Positions 10,114 to 21,800 of a DNA stretch of 64,000 bases are shown in pieces. The notes beneath the pieces are model-generated. The model saw only the letters and a program-made list of their open reading frames with translations, did not search any database and was not told the origin of the DNA. Both the position numbers and the translations under genes were made by a program. Location: positions 279,898-343,897 of the forward strand of contig CAJNOL010000038.1 in assembly GCA_905250125.1 (NCBI GenBank), read 5' to 3'. This stretch comes from Rotaria sordida. Its lineage: Eukaryota; Rotifera; Eurotatoria; Philodinida; Philodinidae. The first letter of the stretch is position 1. Every line of letters starts with the position of its first letter.

Positions 10114-10567
10114 TTTTTTCCAAAAGTAGAAGTAAGTCTTCCCACATAAGGTATATCAACTAACAAAACCTGATTCTTCTGTAAATTTTCCTTAATAGAA
10201 ACATTTGTGTTCTTATTAAATTTGTTTTGATCAATTTTAAAAGAAGAAGGAGTAGAAGAAGAAGCAAGTCGATATCTTTCAAAAGTCACTCGAATCACTT
10301 TGAGTACAAATGGAAGAGGATATCCATTAGAAACAGCAATTTTTCGAATAAATAAGAATTCTTTGTGAAGTAACGAATAATCAGAAATAATTCGAAGGGC
10401 TCTATAGACCATACTGGATATTACACTACGTTTATATTCCAAGGGCACCAAAGAGTTCCACTTTAGAATAAGACCTGTAAACGTAGGTTTACGATAAATA
10501 TCCGTACAAAACCATGAAGTGTTATAATTTAAAAGACGACGAATTGAGATGTCTAAGAATGGCAAGG
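10107..10567 (-). pseudogene. Penelope-like reverse transcriptase, C-terminal fragment
   Basis: The fragment encodes LPFLDISIRR, TDIYRKPTFTGLILKWNS, LEYKRSVISSMVYRALRI, a NGYPLPFV motif and IPYVGRLTSTFGK, which in order match the thumb and C-terminal region of Penelope-like reverse transcriptases. The fingers and palm, including the catalytic Asp pair, are gone. Upstream of LPFLD the frame continues only as a His-Pro repeat encoded by telomeric DNA, so the long ORF reaching 10703 is an artefact. The frame breaks at about 10110 before the endonuclease. Confidence 0.8.
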
Positions 10568-10657
10568 GTGGGTTTGGGTGTGGGTGTGGGTGTGGGTGTG
10601 GGTGTGGGTGTGGATGAATAGAATACTTTGACTCACACCCACACCCACCCACACCCT
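10566..10657. repeat. Interstitial telomeric repeats, head-to-head
   Basis: A TGTGGG array on the plus strand at about 10566-10612 (roughly seven units) is followed by a 20-bp spacer (atgaatagaatactttgact) and a short inverted array of CCCACA type (10633-10657). TGTGGG is the telomeric repeat reported for bdelloid rotifers. The left array abuts a truncated retroelement. The two arrays can pair as a hairpin. Confidence 0.85.
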
Positions 10658-11004
10658 TGACGAATGAATTAAAACAAAAGGTGAAAATATTGATTCTTTG
10701 CATTTGACAGCGCGGTATATAAAAATTTCGCTGATCTATTTTATTTTATTAAACAATGTTGACAAAATTCTCCAAGCAAAATACACGACAGAAAAGAGTG
10801 GGATAAACAAATCTAAACATATTCATTGCTAAGCAAGGGAATAATTAATCTGTTAATATGACTCATATGTTGGAAAAAAAAGTCATCATCAATTCACCTC
10901 TCTTTCTATCACCTAGTTTTTTATTCTAATCGTTTGCAAGACTGCAGAAAAGAGCAATAAAATATTCGAAATATGTGTAGTTTTGAGATTTGAGTGCACG
11001 ATCA

Positions 11005-11330
11005 AGGACATTTCTACTTCAAAATCAAAATTTTAATAATTCTAGGACAATTCTGATGGAAAAACAAAATTCTAAGCAGAATTTTGATTTCGATGCAGGG
11101 ATATGTGTATATGATGATGCACAATTCTGCTAGGAAAGTAGAATTCTAGGTAAATTCTAATGGAAAAACAGAATTCTAAGCAGAATTTTGATTTCGATGT
11201 GGAAATAGGTGTGTAAGGTTAGCACAATTCTGGTAGGAAATTAGAATTCTGACTAGATTCCAGTTAAATTCTAATGAAAAAATAGAATTCTAAGCAGAAT
11301 TTTGATTACAATATAGAGAAGTCTCAATGG
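11005..11330. repeat. Minisatellite, about 106-114 bp unit, three copies
   Basis: The block (tct[ag]atggaaaaac, then a[ag]aattctaagcagaattttgat) recurs at about 11050, 11156 and 11270. Each unit carries several AGAATTCT-like short palindromes. The last copy is the most diverged. No gene function is apparent. Confidence 0.75.
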
Positions 11331-11399
11331 TATACGATGTTCGTTCTATAACAGAATTCTTAAATTCTGCTGGTGATGAATTCTGCCAGCTCTCGTAGT

Positions 11400-12000
11400 T
11401 TGCAATTGTAAAAGATGAAACAAGAATAGGAATTCGGAAAATCTTAATATGAGTAGTGTAAGCCGATAAGCTGAACCAAGGTTGTCGCCGTGTCAAAAGC
11501 AGATGATAGTTTTGAACACTTTCACTTTTTAGAATCATTTTTCGAGAGTATTTTTGTCGAACATGTTTTGTAGAGGAACATTTCGTTTGCAAGACATTTC
11601 GCCCAAAATTCTTGGCCGAACAGCACTTTCTCAATAGGACGTTTCGTCGAAGGATAATTATTTTGTTGCCTTCGCCGTTCAACAACATATAAGGATAAAT
11701 AAATAAGGAAGACTGAGAAATGACTCATCGAACTCAGAAACATCTCGAAAATTTAACTACTCAGTATGCATAAAAGTAAATTACGTTTCTTGGGCGTGTG
11801 AAAAGTCTTTAACCTTTCGTCATAAACAAGAAATAGAAAAGATTTAGTTCTTTTTTTCTCAATTAAATATTTTTCCATAATTTTAACGTTGTGCTTCTCT
11901 GTTTATTTACCTGTAGTTTTCAATAAATAGATGCCATAATATTTATGTTATACGATTCGTGTTCTCTATATATTTGGACAAACGTATACAAATTGTTAGA
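11400..12000. other. Non-coding stretch
   Basis: No gene recognised. The minus-strand ORFs here (11290-11743) are low-information, made partly from degenerate internal repeats such as acatttcg, and are not accepted as genes. Confidence 0.5.
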
Positions 12001-12185
12001 GATTTTGTAACAGCTCTTTTGAATGGAACCTAACTGTCCCATAACTTTTTATTTTCATGAATAAAATAAAACTTTTCTGTTGTTGGAAAACAAATTCTCA
12101 TAACAGAACAATTTCGTTTCTTTCATGACAATAAAGATTTTTGGGACAGTTCACTTTCATTCAAAAGAACTATTACCAAATTTCA
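12000..12185. repeat. Short fold-back element (MITE-like)
   Basis: The left arm (gtaacagctcttttgaatgg...aactgtccca...tttcatgaa) and right arm (tttcatgac...tgggacagtt...cattcaaaagaactattac) are imperfect inverted repeats of about 58 bp at the two ends of about 185 bp. There is no coding capacity and no target-site duplication was confirmed. Confidence 0.65.
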
Positions 12186-12847
12186 AACTATTTATATAAG
12201 TCTGTGCGAATCCAGACACAAGTCCAAGCCGATGTCCCAAATCTAAATTCAAATATCAAGGTTTTGGCTCTAAACCCCAAATTTAGTCCAGATTTTTTGT
12301 AGACTTAAGAAAACTTCCAAAATTTCCAGTTGCCACTGCCTACATACAGAAATGCTTAAGCATTTTCAACTGCCGTACTAAAAGAAAAAAGGAAGCAACA
12401 ATAAAGTCAGCCATTACATTCGATCCATACATTGGTTTACACTTTTGCTTACTAGAACAGAGACAAAAATTTCACTGGAGACGAGAAATGGGAACCAAGA
12501 AAAGTCATCCCTATAGGATTCTACCGTTGCTTCCCGAGCACTACTATCTTTGTCATCAGTCAGCGAAATTCTGTTCCATAAATCTCTGATCTGATTGCGA
12601 GACATCATCTCTGTGGCATTTCTTTTCATTGAACTGATATTGAAGAATGTGATTCTAGGCGAGAATACGATGTGCTGGCTTTACTGTTGCAAAAAACAAG
12701 ATCTTCTTTTGATGTAATAAGTGTAGTTTATTGATCAATTCATATATCACTCATTTTTTATCTTTGTACATTGATGTAAAGAACGAAATCAGATATTCGT
12801 TCAATGATTTCAGAAAGGCAGATAGACAAAAGAAAAAAGACCATCGA
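12186..12847. other. Interval downstream of the proton pump gene
   Basis: Mostly non-coding. A minus-strand ORF at 12414-12629 (71 residues, containing MSRNQIRDLWNRIS and DKDSSAREATVESY) has a coding-like composition and higher G+C, but matches no family I recognise. It could be an orphan exon. Not called as a gene. Confidence 0.4.
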
Positions 12848-15800
12848 TTAAGGTGTAGACAGAGATCTCAAGAGTGAATTTTGGCGTCCTAATATCGAGA
12901 GTGTATCTGTATAAGGCGCGTAGAAAGAGGAACCGATTTGTGTCAGTTGATCCAATGTTGTTTTTATTGATCCTGACGCTGGTTCTGAGCGATCTCCATG
13001 TACCTCTCCTTCTTTTGACGCTCCCCGTGAAGCTTGTCGCGATATTTGTCGCGATATTTGTCGTGATATTTGTCGCGATATTTGTGGTTTCAATTCCTTG
13101 TGAGCGGATACCGGGCTTGAGGAGGTCTCTAGTGGCACAATGACATTTTCCGGTGACTTTGTTGGAACATGGCGACGATGCAAACGACCAAAAGGTTGTA
13201 CAACATCTAGACTGCGATTGAACGACGCTTGGAGGCCAAATTTGATGAAATCCAGTGGAACAAACCAAATGAGATTATAGATCCAAACAATACCTAAGAA
13301 GAGCAACTAATAATTATCACAGCCATTGCAGATAAAACAATCTACAAAATTTTATTCCCATGATTCTCAAACAGCAATCAAACCATTCTACCGAACTAGA
13401 CGGAGTTCAAGCGCGGAGCTCTACAGTGGAAGTCACTTTAAAAATTGACTGCAAGCGAAGATTTCAGTTTTATAGAAGACTATTACTGTCGATAAGAAGA
13501 CAAATAAAACGACCTATAAAGTGTGGTTTTTATACTAGACTTTATATGTTTAGACTTCTTAATATTAAGAATTTTTACAGCTGTATTGAGTTAGGGTTGG
13601 CATACTTACCACACGAGAAGGGAATGTTTTCTGATATTTTTATAACGAAAACATGAACTGAAGACTCTTAATCATTGAGAATCTGTGACAGTCGGTTAAA
13701 ATGAGTTTAGAAAAGTGACTATAATCAATACATTCAACTTGATCCAAAACCCTCATTGTATGTTGAGAAAGCATAAACTTAAAATTTAGAGCTTGAATTT
13801 TGGTTAGGACTACAAATTTGCCCGCTGGAAATTTTCGAGCTCATATTTCTACACTCCTAAAACCACGAAAAACGATAAGGACGAGTAAAGTTGACTGCCT
13901 TCAGTGCCCTAAAAATTGATAAAAAGGCATCAAGAAACCGGCGAAAATCGGTCAATTTTAAAAGCTCAACTGGATCGGATCGGTAATTAGGAAATCAGCT
14001 GGTCTAGCTTCAAGTCTGATTGTGCATGCAGTTTCTTCTGCTTTTTCACAATCATTTTGTTAGAGAACTGAGTCCCACCATTTGGACGGTGTCAATTTCG
14101 GATGAGCAATCAGCCAGCGAACTAATTCTAAAATGGTTCGTGTATGATACACAAAAACAAGTTTTCAAATAGAATTTTTGATAACTGATCTAAATGTTTA
14201 CCTGCCCAAGCCCATCCACAGCCAACGATCTCGGTAAATGTCCAATTGGCATAGACAGCAATCAATGTGGTACACAATTGCGTGATGACAAAAGCAGCAA
14301 TCAACAGGAGAGTTGGTCGTTCTGCGAAAAAGAATCCATGTGATCGGGTGATGAAGATCAAGGCCTGACTAATTGATGACACTTGTAGATAGATCATTGC
14401 ATGTAAGGAACCATCTGAATAGCCACCATCAGCTGTCGGCTGAATCGTATACACACCAAAGTGATCTTGAAAGAAGCTAGTTTTGGTAACAATCGTGAAA
14501 AAGACTAAGGTTGATGCAGCTAAATAGAGACCATAGACGATAGCTGAAATGAAAATTCGTTTCAAATTCCATTGGGTAGGTTCAGGTGACGATTGAACAC
14601 GATCTTTTGATATAGTCATGATGGTTCCGTCATTGAGAATGGCCATGATAAGAATCATGAATGACGGAAAATTATAGCGGAAAATAAAGACGAGCAATGC
14701 AAAACCGACGATGACCCGGATAGTAACCGAACAGGTATAGATAGAATAGCTAGTCATGCGTACAAAAATTTGTCGAGAACCGTGTACTGCATCGATAATG
14801 ATTGAAAGACCCGGTTCAGTGAGAACAATAGCAGCAGCTGATCGAGCTGCATCACATGCATCTGATACAGCCACACCAACATTGGCCTTGGCCAGAGCCG
14901 GAGCATCATTAACTCCGTCACCTAACATGAAACAATGAACAAGTGATATTAAAATTGACAGAATTACCAGTCATAGCCACTAGATGACCCATATCTTGGA
15001 GTCGTTCCACAATTTCAAATTTATGGTTGGGAAAGACGCTGGCGAATCCATCTGCTTCGAGAACTGTTTCATTGATTTTGTCTTCGTCTATGGATGATTG
15101 TTGCCCATCTTTTGAATTGATTATATCTTCATACACATACATTACATCACCCATGCCCAAACGACGTCCTGTCTCTTTGGCAATTTCTAGCTGATCACCC
15201 GTAATCATTTTAACTCTGATGCCTGCAAAACAACCAATGAGAACAGTCAAAGAGACAAGGGGTCAGTGCTGGTACCCAGAACTCTGGCACCTCAGCACCT
15301 GATCAGCGCCTCGGCACCCAGTCAGCACCTACCGCACTCAATCAGCACCTACAGCACCCAATCAGCATCTTCAGCGCATTTCACTATGAGCACCTACAGC
15401 ACCTTGTAGTAAAATTTAAAGAACAGAACCTAGGCTTCAAATTTTACTATAAGGTGCTGAGAAAAGCAGTTAAGATAGTGGAAAAGTAGCTGAAGGTGCT
15501 GTAGGTGCCGACTGGGTGTCGAGGTGCTGACCATATGCTGAGGTGTCAAAGTGCTGAGTACCAGCACTTTCTCTCTTGCAAAGAGAAAAGAAATCGATTC
15601 GAAAGTTTCACTCATCAATGACGAGATTACTTTTGAAACAAATGAAATTTTTCAGACTATGAGATAATATACTCATCACAAAGAGGGCAAATGAGAACAT
15701 TATCACAGTGCTACAAGCCCTCGGCAAAACTCCATTACGAGCTATTTCAAAATCGGGCAAATATATCGGTGTTTCGTCCTCAAGCGATTTCGCTTCTACT

Positions 15801-18800
15801 TTGGAGTATAACTAGTAGAGTTTGTAAAATAGAAGGACAATATAAATACCCAGTGCAATTGCTTTCGTGATTGTGTCTTTCGTGTCTTCTCGTGGTGGGT
15901 CGAAAATGGGCAAAAGTCCAATCAATGTGAAATTTTCATTGCCAGCGGCAATGGCCACAGCCAAGGCACGTAAGCCACGTTTTGCAAATTTATTGACATC
16001 TGATCGTACTTTCTCCCGTTCGTTTGCTGATTCTAAGTTGTCTTTTGTACACAGTCGTAGAATAGTTTCAGGCATTCCTTTCGTAACTCGATATATCGAC
16101 AAACTCGATTTTTCTTGGTAGATCACTTCTGTTCGTTTAGTTGTTGGATCAAACGGACAAAACGATTTGACGATAATCATTTCGTCTATTGAATCAGCTT
16201 TGCCAAAAGAATCTAATACGCATGTATCACTATATGTATCAAAAAAAAGACAAATATATCTATGTGGAAATTGTAGTACGTACATTGCATCGGAATTTTC
16301 TTGATTGCATGCATAGGCTGCATAACGTATGATGTCATTTGGTTCAACATCCGTATATTTCACAATTGTATCTTTATCAATAACTAATTTGTTCTGCGTC
16401 AGTGTTCCAGTTTTATCGGAACAGAGAATGGTTACAGCAGCGAGCTCTTCAATCGCTGTAATGCGAGTGACAATTGCCTTACGAGCGGACAATTCTTTCG
16501 CACCAATAGCCAGAGTGACCGATAATACGGTTGGCCTAAAAAAAGAAGGAGAAACATATCAATCATTCGAGTTTAACTATGCTCACATAGCGATCGGCAA
16601 TCCTCCAATGAGTAAAACCAGAATATTATTGATTCCTTGTCGATAACTGTAGTGAAATCCGACATACATGACAAAGATTTCGGCGATGATAAAAATGGCG
16701 ATGCCAACAATGCAAAAATTGCCAATTTTGGCTAAGATCATCTGCAAATGGCCTACTTCATCTCTTGCGCCATCAACAATCTTTGCTGCACGTCCAAATT
16801 CCGTATTTATTCCAGTAGCAATGATTATTGCTTCGCATTCGCCCTGTTTGCATATGGTCGATGAAAGAATTGTATCACCGATTGTTTTGGATGCAGGTAA
16901 TGATTCACCAGTGAGGGCTGCTTGATCCAAAGATATTGTTCCACCAGGTGACGACACGATTCGAGCATCAGCCGGCACTATATTTCCTAATTTAATAGCA
17001 ACAATATCGCCTGGAACAAGCTCACTAGCCTGTATTGTCGACCATATACCATTATTGCGTTTCACTCGACATTCCGGTGCTAAGGAAGCCATCAATGCTT
17101 TAACAGCATTACCAGCTCGATATTTTTCGATATAACCAATAGTGGCATTAATAAGAAGAAGCAAAACAATGCCGATAAAATCTGGCCAATCTGGAGGTTC
17201 ACCACCACCATTGCTTAATGCAATAGCCACTATAGCAGCAGCTTCCATTACCCTACAGAACATCTTTTATTTACGTGAATCATATTGTTTAAACAAACTC
17301 ACCATGAAAGCGGATTCCACATGAAAAGAAAGAACTGAATGATCGGATTACGATCTTTGTGTTCGATTGTATTTGAACCAAACTAAACAATGAGTTCTTT
17401 ATCTACGATTCCTTTTGAAAAAGTAAAGTTTCATCTTTAATAATGTCTGCACAGCATCATGTCTCTAGTATGTGGGGTGGGTGTGGGTGTGGGTGTGGGT
17501 GTGGGTGTGGGTGTGGGTGTGGGTGTGGGTGTGGGTGTGGGTGTGGGTGTGGGTGTGGGTGTGGGTGTGGGTGTGGGTGTGTGGGTGTGGGTGTGAATGT
17601 GGGTGTGGGTATGAAGGAAGAGAACACCCACACCCTTTCTTTTTTATTTCTTTTCCTATTTTTTTCACGTGATTTATCATTATCTTCTGTTTGAGAGTTC
17701 TCTCAAAATGTCGTCTCTACTATATTCATGTACCAGCACTGTCGTACTTGGATAAATACACTCACTCCTTTCTTTTTTCTTTTCTATTTGATGTACATAT
17801 CCTATCAACACTAACATTCCTTCATCTTTTCTATTCGATGTATATACGCTATCTATACTAACATTCTTTTTTCGTTCGGCTAACATACACATTCACATAT
17901 ACCGACCACTTTTCTCTTTCTATTTCTCTTGAGAAATTCAATTTCTCATTTTTTTTCTTTTCTTCCTCTCATTTTATGGCTGAAAACAAGTAAAACGTCC
18001 TTGAACTTTTTTCGTCATCTATATTTCGCTTATACGGCTTAGTTAATAAAGCACAATTGCGTAAAAGAATTTTTCTTATTTGTCTTCCTTCTCTTATGTA
18101 CATAAATTGGAAACACTCTATCACTATTAACAGGCAGCGCATTTGCTGTACATGTTTGTATTATCTCAATAAAGAGAAAACAATAAAAATAAAACAATAA
18201 AATAAAACAGAACAGTATATGATACATACATTCTTGTACTACTAAGCTTTTCCATTCACCTCGATAGAGCTTTTAAATGACAAAAAAACCTTCAAAATGA
18301 TTTTTGATGTCTAGTGAATATTCAGACAAAATGATCCGATCCGACCCGTGTCGGACACTGCTCAGTCATTTAGATAATGCGAGAAAAAACAAAAAGAAAA
18401 AATTTGAAGGTCTAACGAACCAATGCAATTCTACAGAATAATCTTATTCTATCCTATAGTGAATAAGGATCTAACTAGGGGTGGTACTTTATCTTTACTT
18501 TATCAAGTAAAGTAAAGTTACCTTACTTTACCCGAAAAGTATAACTTCGATGAAATGAATCTGGTCGTATTTTAATGAACTTTCTGGTCGACAGTTGGTT
18601 TTTAATGCTGTTAGGAAGTGCGTCCGCTCTTTCTTATAGTGGCATATCCAGGAAATTGTGGGTAGGAAGGCAGTGCCCACCGTCCTTCAAGCTCTCTCCA
18701 CGTCATTATAAATTTTGTCTTCAGTATAAATCAAGTTTTTCAATTATCTAGTTCCTGGTGAGTAATACAAAACAATACATCTGTTCTTTTATTGAATGAA

Positions 18801-21800
18801 ATTAAATTAATAAAGGGAAGAACAAAAGGGAAATACACAAAAAATAACCATTTTAACAGTATTCGACGGTTTTTTATGCTGAATTGAGAAAGCATTAACT
18901 ATCTTTTCATAATCAACAGTAATACCGCTCTTTTGATGGCTAGTAATGACAAAGGACAGTCTAATATCAAATATACTATTATGTGCAGTCGTTTTGATAA
19001 GTTTCCTTTTCTGGTGAGAACAGTAGATGCTCCTTTTGAACTCCAATACAGTTTGCATCATAACGAGATGCGTATGGATAGAGAATGAAACATTCAACTG
19101 TCTAAAAAGCCTTTTTCTCGCGTAACTACACTTTTATCTCAGCATCACGGCGTGAGAGCCCTTAGCGTCTTCTACCCTCCCCACAACAGTGGATAGTTAG
19201 GCAACAAAATCGATTTTCAAGATTTGAGCCTATATCATAGCTAGCATTAAAGCTATTATCGTGCTGCATTTAAGTGCATCATGGACGCTGCTTTTAGCCA
19301 GTGTCTGTTAAGCAGCCGATCCCACAAATTATATAAAATAGGTGCATACCATTAATAGGATCATATAAGTAAAATCTATGCTTTAAATTGAGGATCTAAT
19401 TATGTTCATTAATTATTATAAAGTTATACAATGTTATCTATTTACTATATATTACAGGCCATTTGGACTTCTTGAAATTCCTTAGGCTATAATAAAAACA
19501 AACACTTAAACTCAGTATAGTAAAAAAATAAGCACTGATCAATAATGCAGTTATTTCCTCGAATTTTCTCGGAGCTTTAATTCAAGTTTTAATTTATTAT
19601 TTGGTAGGACATGTCATCATCTATTTTCAGTTGATGCGCAAAGATGCGTGTTTAAACTCTTGTTGAGATATAGTGTCTCAAATGTAATCTTCTATCAAAA
19701 TTTGTTGACAATCTTAATACAGTAATCACTCATGTTCTAGGCCGTCAATTTTCGAATAGATAAATAGACAGCAAACCTACACCAATTTCAAGTTTTAGAT
19801 TGGCCATTTCATTTTAAAATCGATTCTTTGACTCTCTCTTAGGAATTAAATACATGAAAAAATCATGCATACGTTCCCTTTTAGGATCTGCATCCCCGAA
19901 CAAAAATCTTTCCCATCTTTATCTTTTTACGATGTCAAACTTTGTATTAAATTTATTACCGAGTAGAGATATGACATGAAAGTTTTATTTCATTTTGGTG
20001 TACAGATTACACTAATAAAACTCTTATGTCATATCTTTACTCAGTAATAAATTTGGTACAAAGTATGACAGCATAAAAACGTCAAGAGAGAAAATACTAT
20101 TGTCCGAGGATGTAAAATGATTTGTTTCATACTTTTTTAATTTTTTCGTTCATAAAAATATACAGAATTGCACGATCTTCTAGATTACGCTCGAGACAAA
20201 TAATGTTAGTAGAAGTGAATAATTTTTGCAGTAAGAGTCAGTAAAGATTGCAACATATACTATAAACATCGAGAAATTTAGGTTTTAAACAGAACTTCAG
20301 AAAATACGCAATACTCAGAAACTCAGAGTGTGGGTGTGTATGTGAGCCTTGTCTTCGCTCGCACCCAAATCATATACTCACACCCCACGCTCCACATCTG
20401 GAGTTTTTGAAACACACTCGAACCCAACAGAATCCGAATTGATTTTAAGAAAACAAATATGAACAGAACCTGAGCTCTATTTTAGAAAAGAAAGGTGAAC
20501 CGAATCTAACTCGAACCAGTAAAACTCGGTTCGATTCGATCTCTGCTATCAATACATCCTCTACACTTTTTGTATCAGATATTACTCTAAACTCATAATA
20601 AATGTAAATAATTCCTGATTATTATTCATATACGTACCCTTTTATTTCGAACAAGAATTTTTTTTTCAAGTAAAATTTCATTAGAGTTGAAAGACGCATC
20701 CGCTCCTCGTCAACTGAATTTCTAAAGCTATATAACATGCTAGAAAAATGATAAAAATTTCAAGATAATTATTAAGCTTTCCTTCTTGTCGGTGGGAGGG
20801 CAAAGACTTTTGGTGAAAGGACGGCGTCCTCTCTAGCCACCCTCTAGATACGCCACCACTTTCTTATTATCTGAGTACTTTTGAAAACAAATAAAATATT
20901 TGTAATCAGCGAACTAAATACTGTTGAACTACAAAGACTTGTAATAGAACAGCGACAAAAATTTTTTTCAATACCTGAGGGAGACCCTAGGTGTGAAAAA
21001 TTGGGTTGTGATAAAGTAGAAAATAAAATTATGAAAAATAGTCAGGGTTCAATGCTGATTCTCAAGGCAATAAAATTAGGTGCAGCTTTTTCGAGGCCCT
21101 CGGTCCATAATCCGACGCAACTTTTGACGTATTGAAATGTAATTAATGTGTGATAATGAACTAATAAATCAATAATAATCAACTGCATGCTTTACTTTAT
21201 CTTATTTTACTTCATTTTATTTTTTCGGTAAAGTAAAAGATACTTCACTTTACTTCAATTCACTTTCCTTTACTTTATTTTACTTTACTTTTCGGGTAAA
21301 GTAGACCTACTTTACTTTACTTTACTTTATTAAAGTAAAATAAAGTTAAAGTGCCACCCCTAGATCTAACCAGATTGTGTAAAGCAAAATAAAGGCAGAA
21401 TAAGGGTGTAATCGCTGTTGAAGAATCTGTGATAATACTTTAATAGTGAAGTGCTTTGTCTGAAGAGGTTTTGCTTCAGTAATGGCGCGTAACATACTCT
21501 CATGTTCTTCAGGGATGTCAAGTCTTCAGTTACGCCAGTATATATCATCTTCGTAAAGTAAAGGACACGAGAACACTCGACAGGTATGATATAGTATGTT
21601 GTGTATATACACGGACCTCATAATTAAAGGATTAGTGGAAGCCAGATGTCTTAGTGATATCAAATCTCAAAAAGAGGCCTATATTACTTTGTAGATTAAG
21701 GGTGCGGATTCATCCTTATGTTTGTCTTGAGCCGTATATATATACTGTCGCTTCTAGTCAATATATTCAGTTCAGATCAATTATTCATGCGTTATGATCA

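Larger units (their letters stand above)
9260..10567 (-). mobile_element. 5'-truncated Penelope-like retroelement ending at telomeric repeats
   Basis: On the minus strand the order is truncated reverse transcriptase (from 10567), linker, GIY-YIG endonuclease (to 9487), and a 3' non-coding region with a hammerhead-like motif (about 9300-9340). The RT upstream of the LPFLD motif, including its catalytic Asp box, is missing, and the break lies exactly at the TGTGGG tract. The G-rich strand runs away from the element, the orientation expected if the truncated 5' end had once been capped by telomeric repeats. The 3' boundary is approximate; a chitin synthase relic abuts it. Confidence 0.75.

Noticed and set aside
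10568..10703. N-terminal extension of the Penelope-like RT ORF with a His-Pro run
   Set aside because: It is read-through into the telomeric tract and its inverted arm; the RT homology begins at LPFLD.
11290..11743. Two minus-strand ORFs of 132 and 73 residues
   Set aside because: Low-information sequence overlapping the minisatellite edge; no domain and no splice support.
12810..13268. A 152-residue minus-strand ORF overlapping the last proton pump exon
   Set aside because: Different frame from the one that continues FKFGL... of the ATPase; no family match.
17303..17640. Idea that the proton pump gene is broken at its 5' end and capped by the telomeric array
   Set aside because: In-frame N-terminal exons were found at 22103-22154 and 22213-22412, so the array lies in an intron.
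17437..17694. Several ORFs encoding His-Thr, Pro-Thr, Gly-Cys or Trp-Val repeats
   Set aside because: All are translations of the telomeric TGTGGG array in different frames; none has non-repeat coding sequence.
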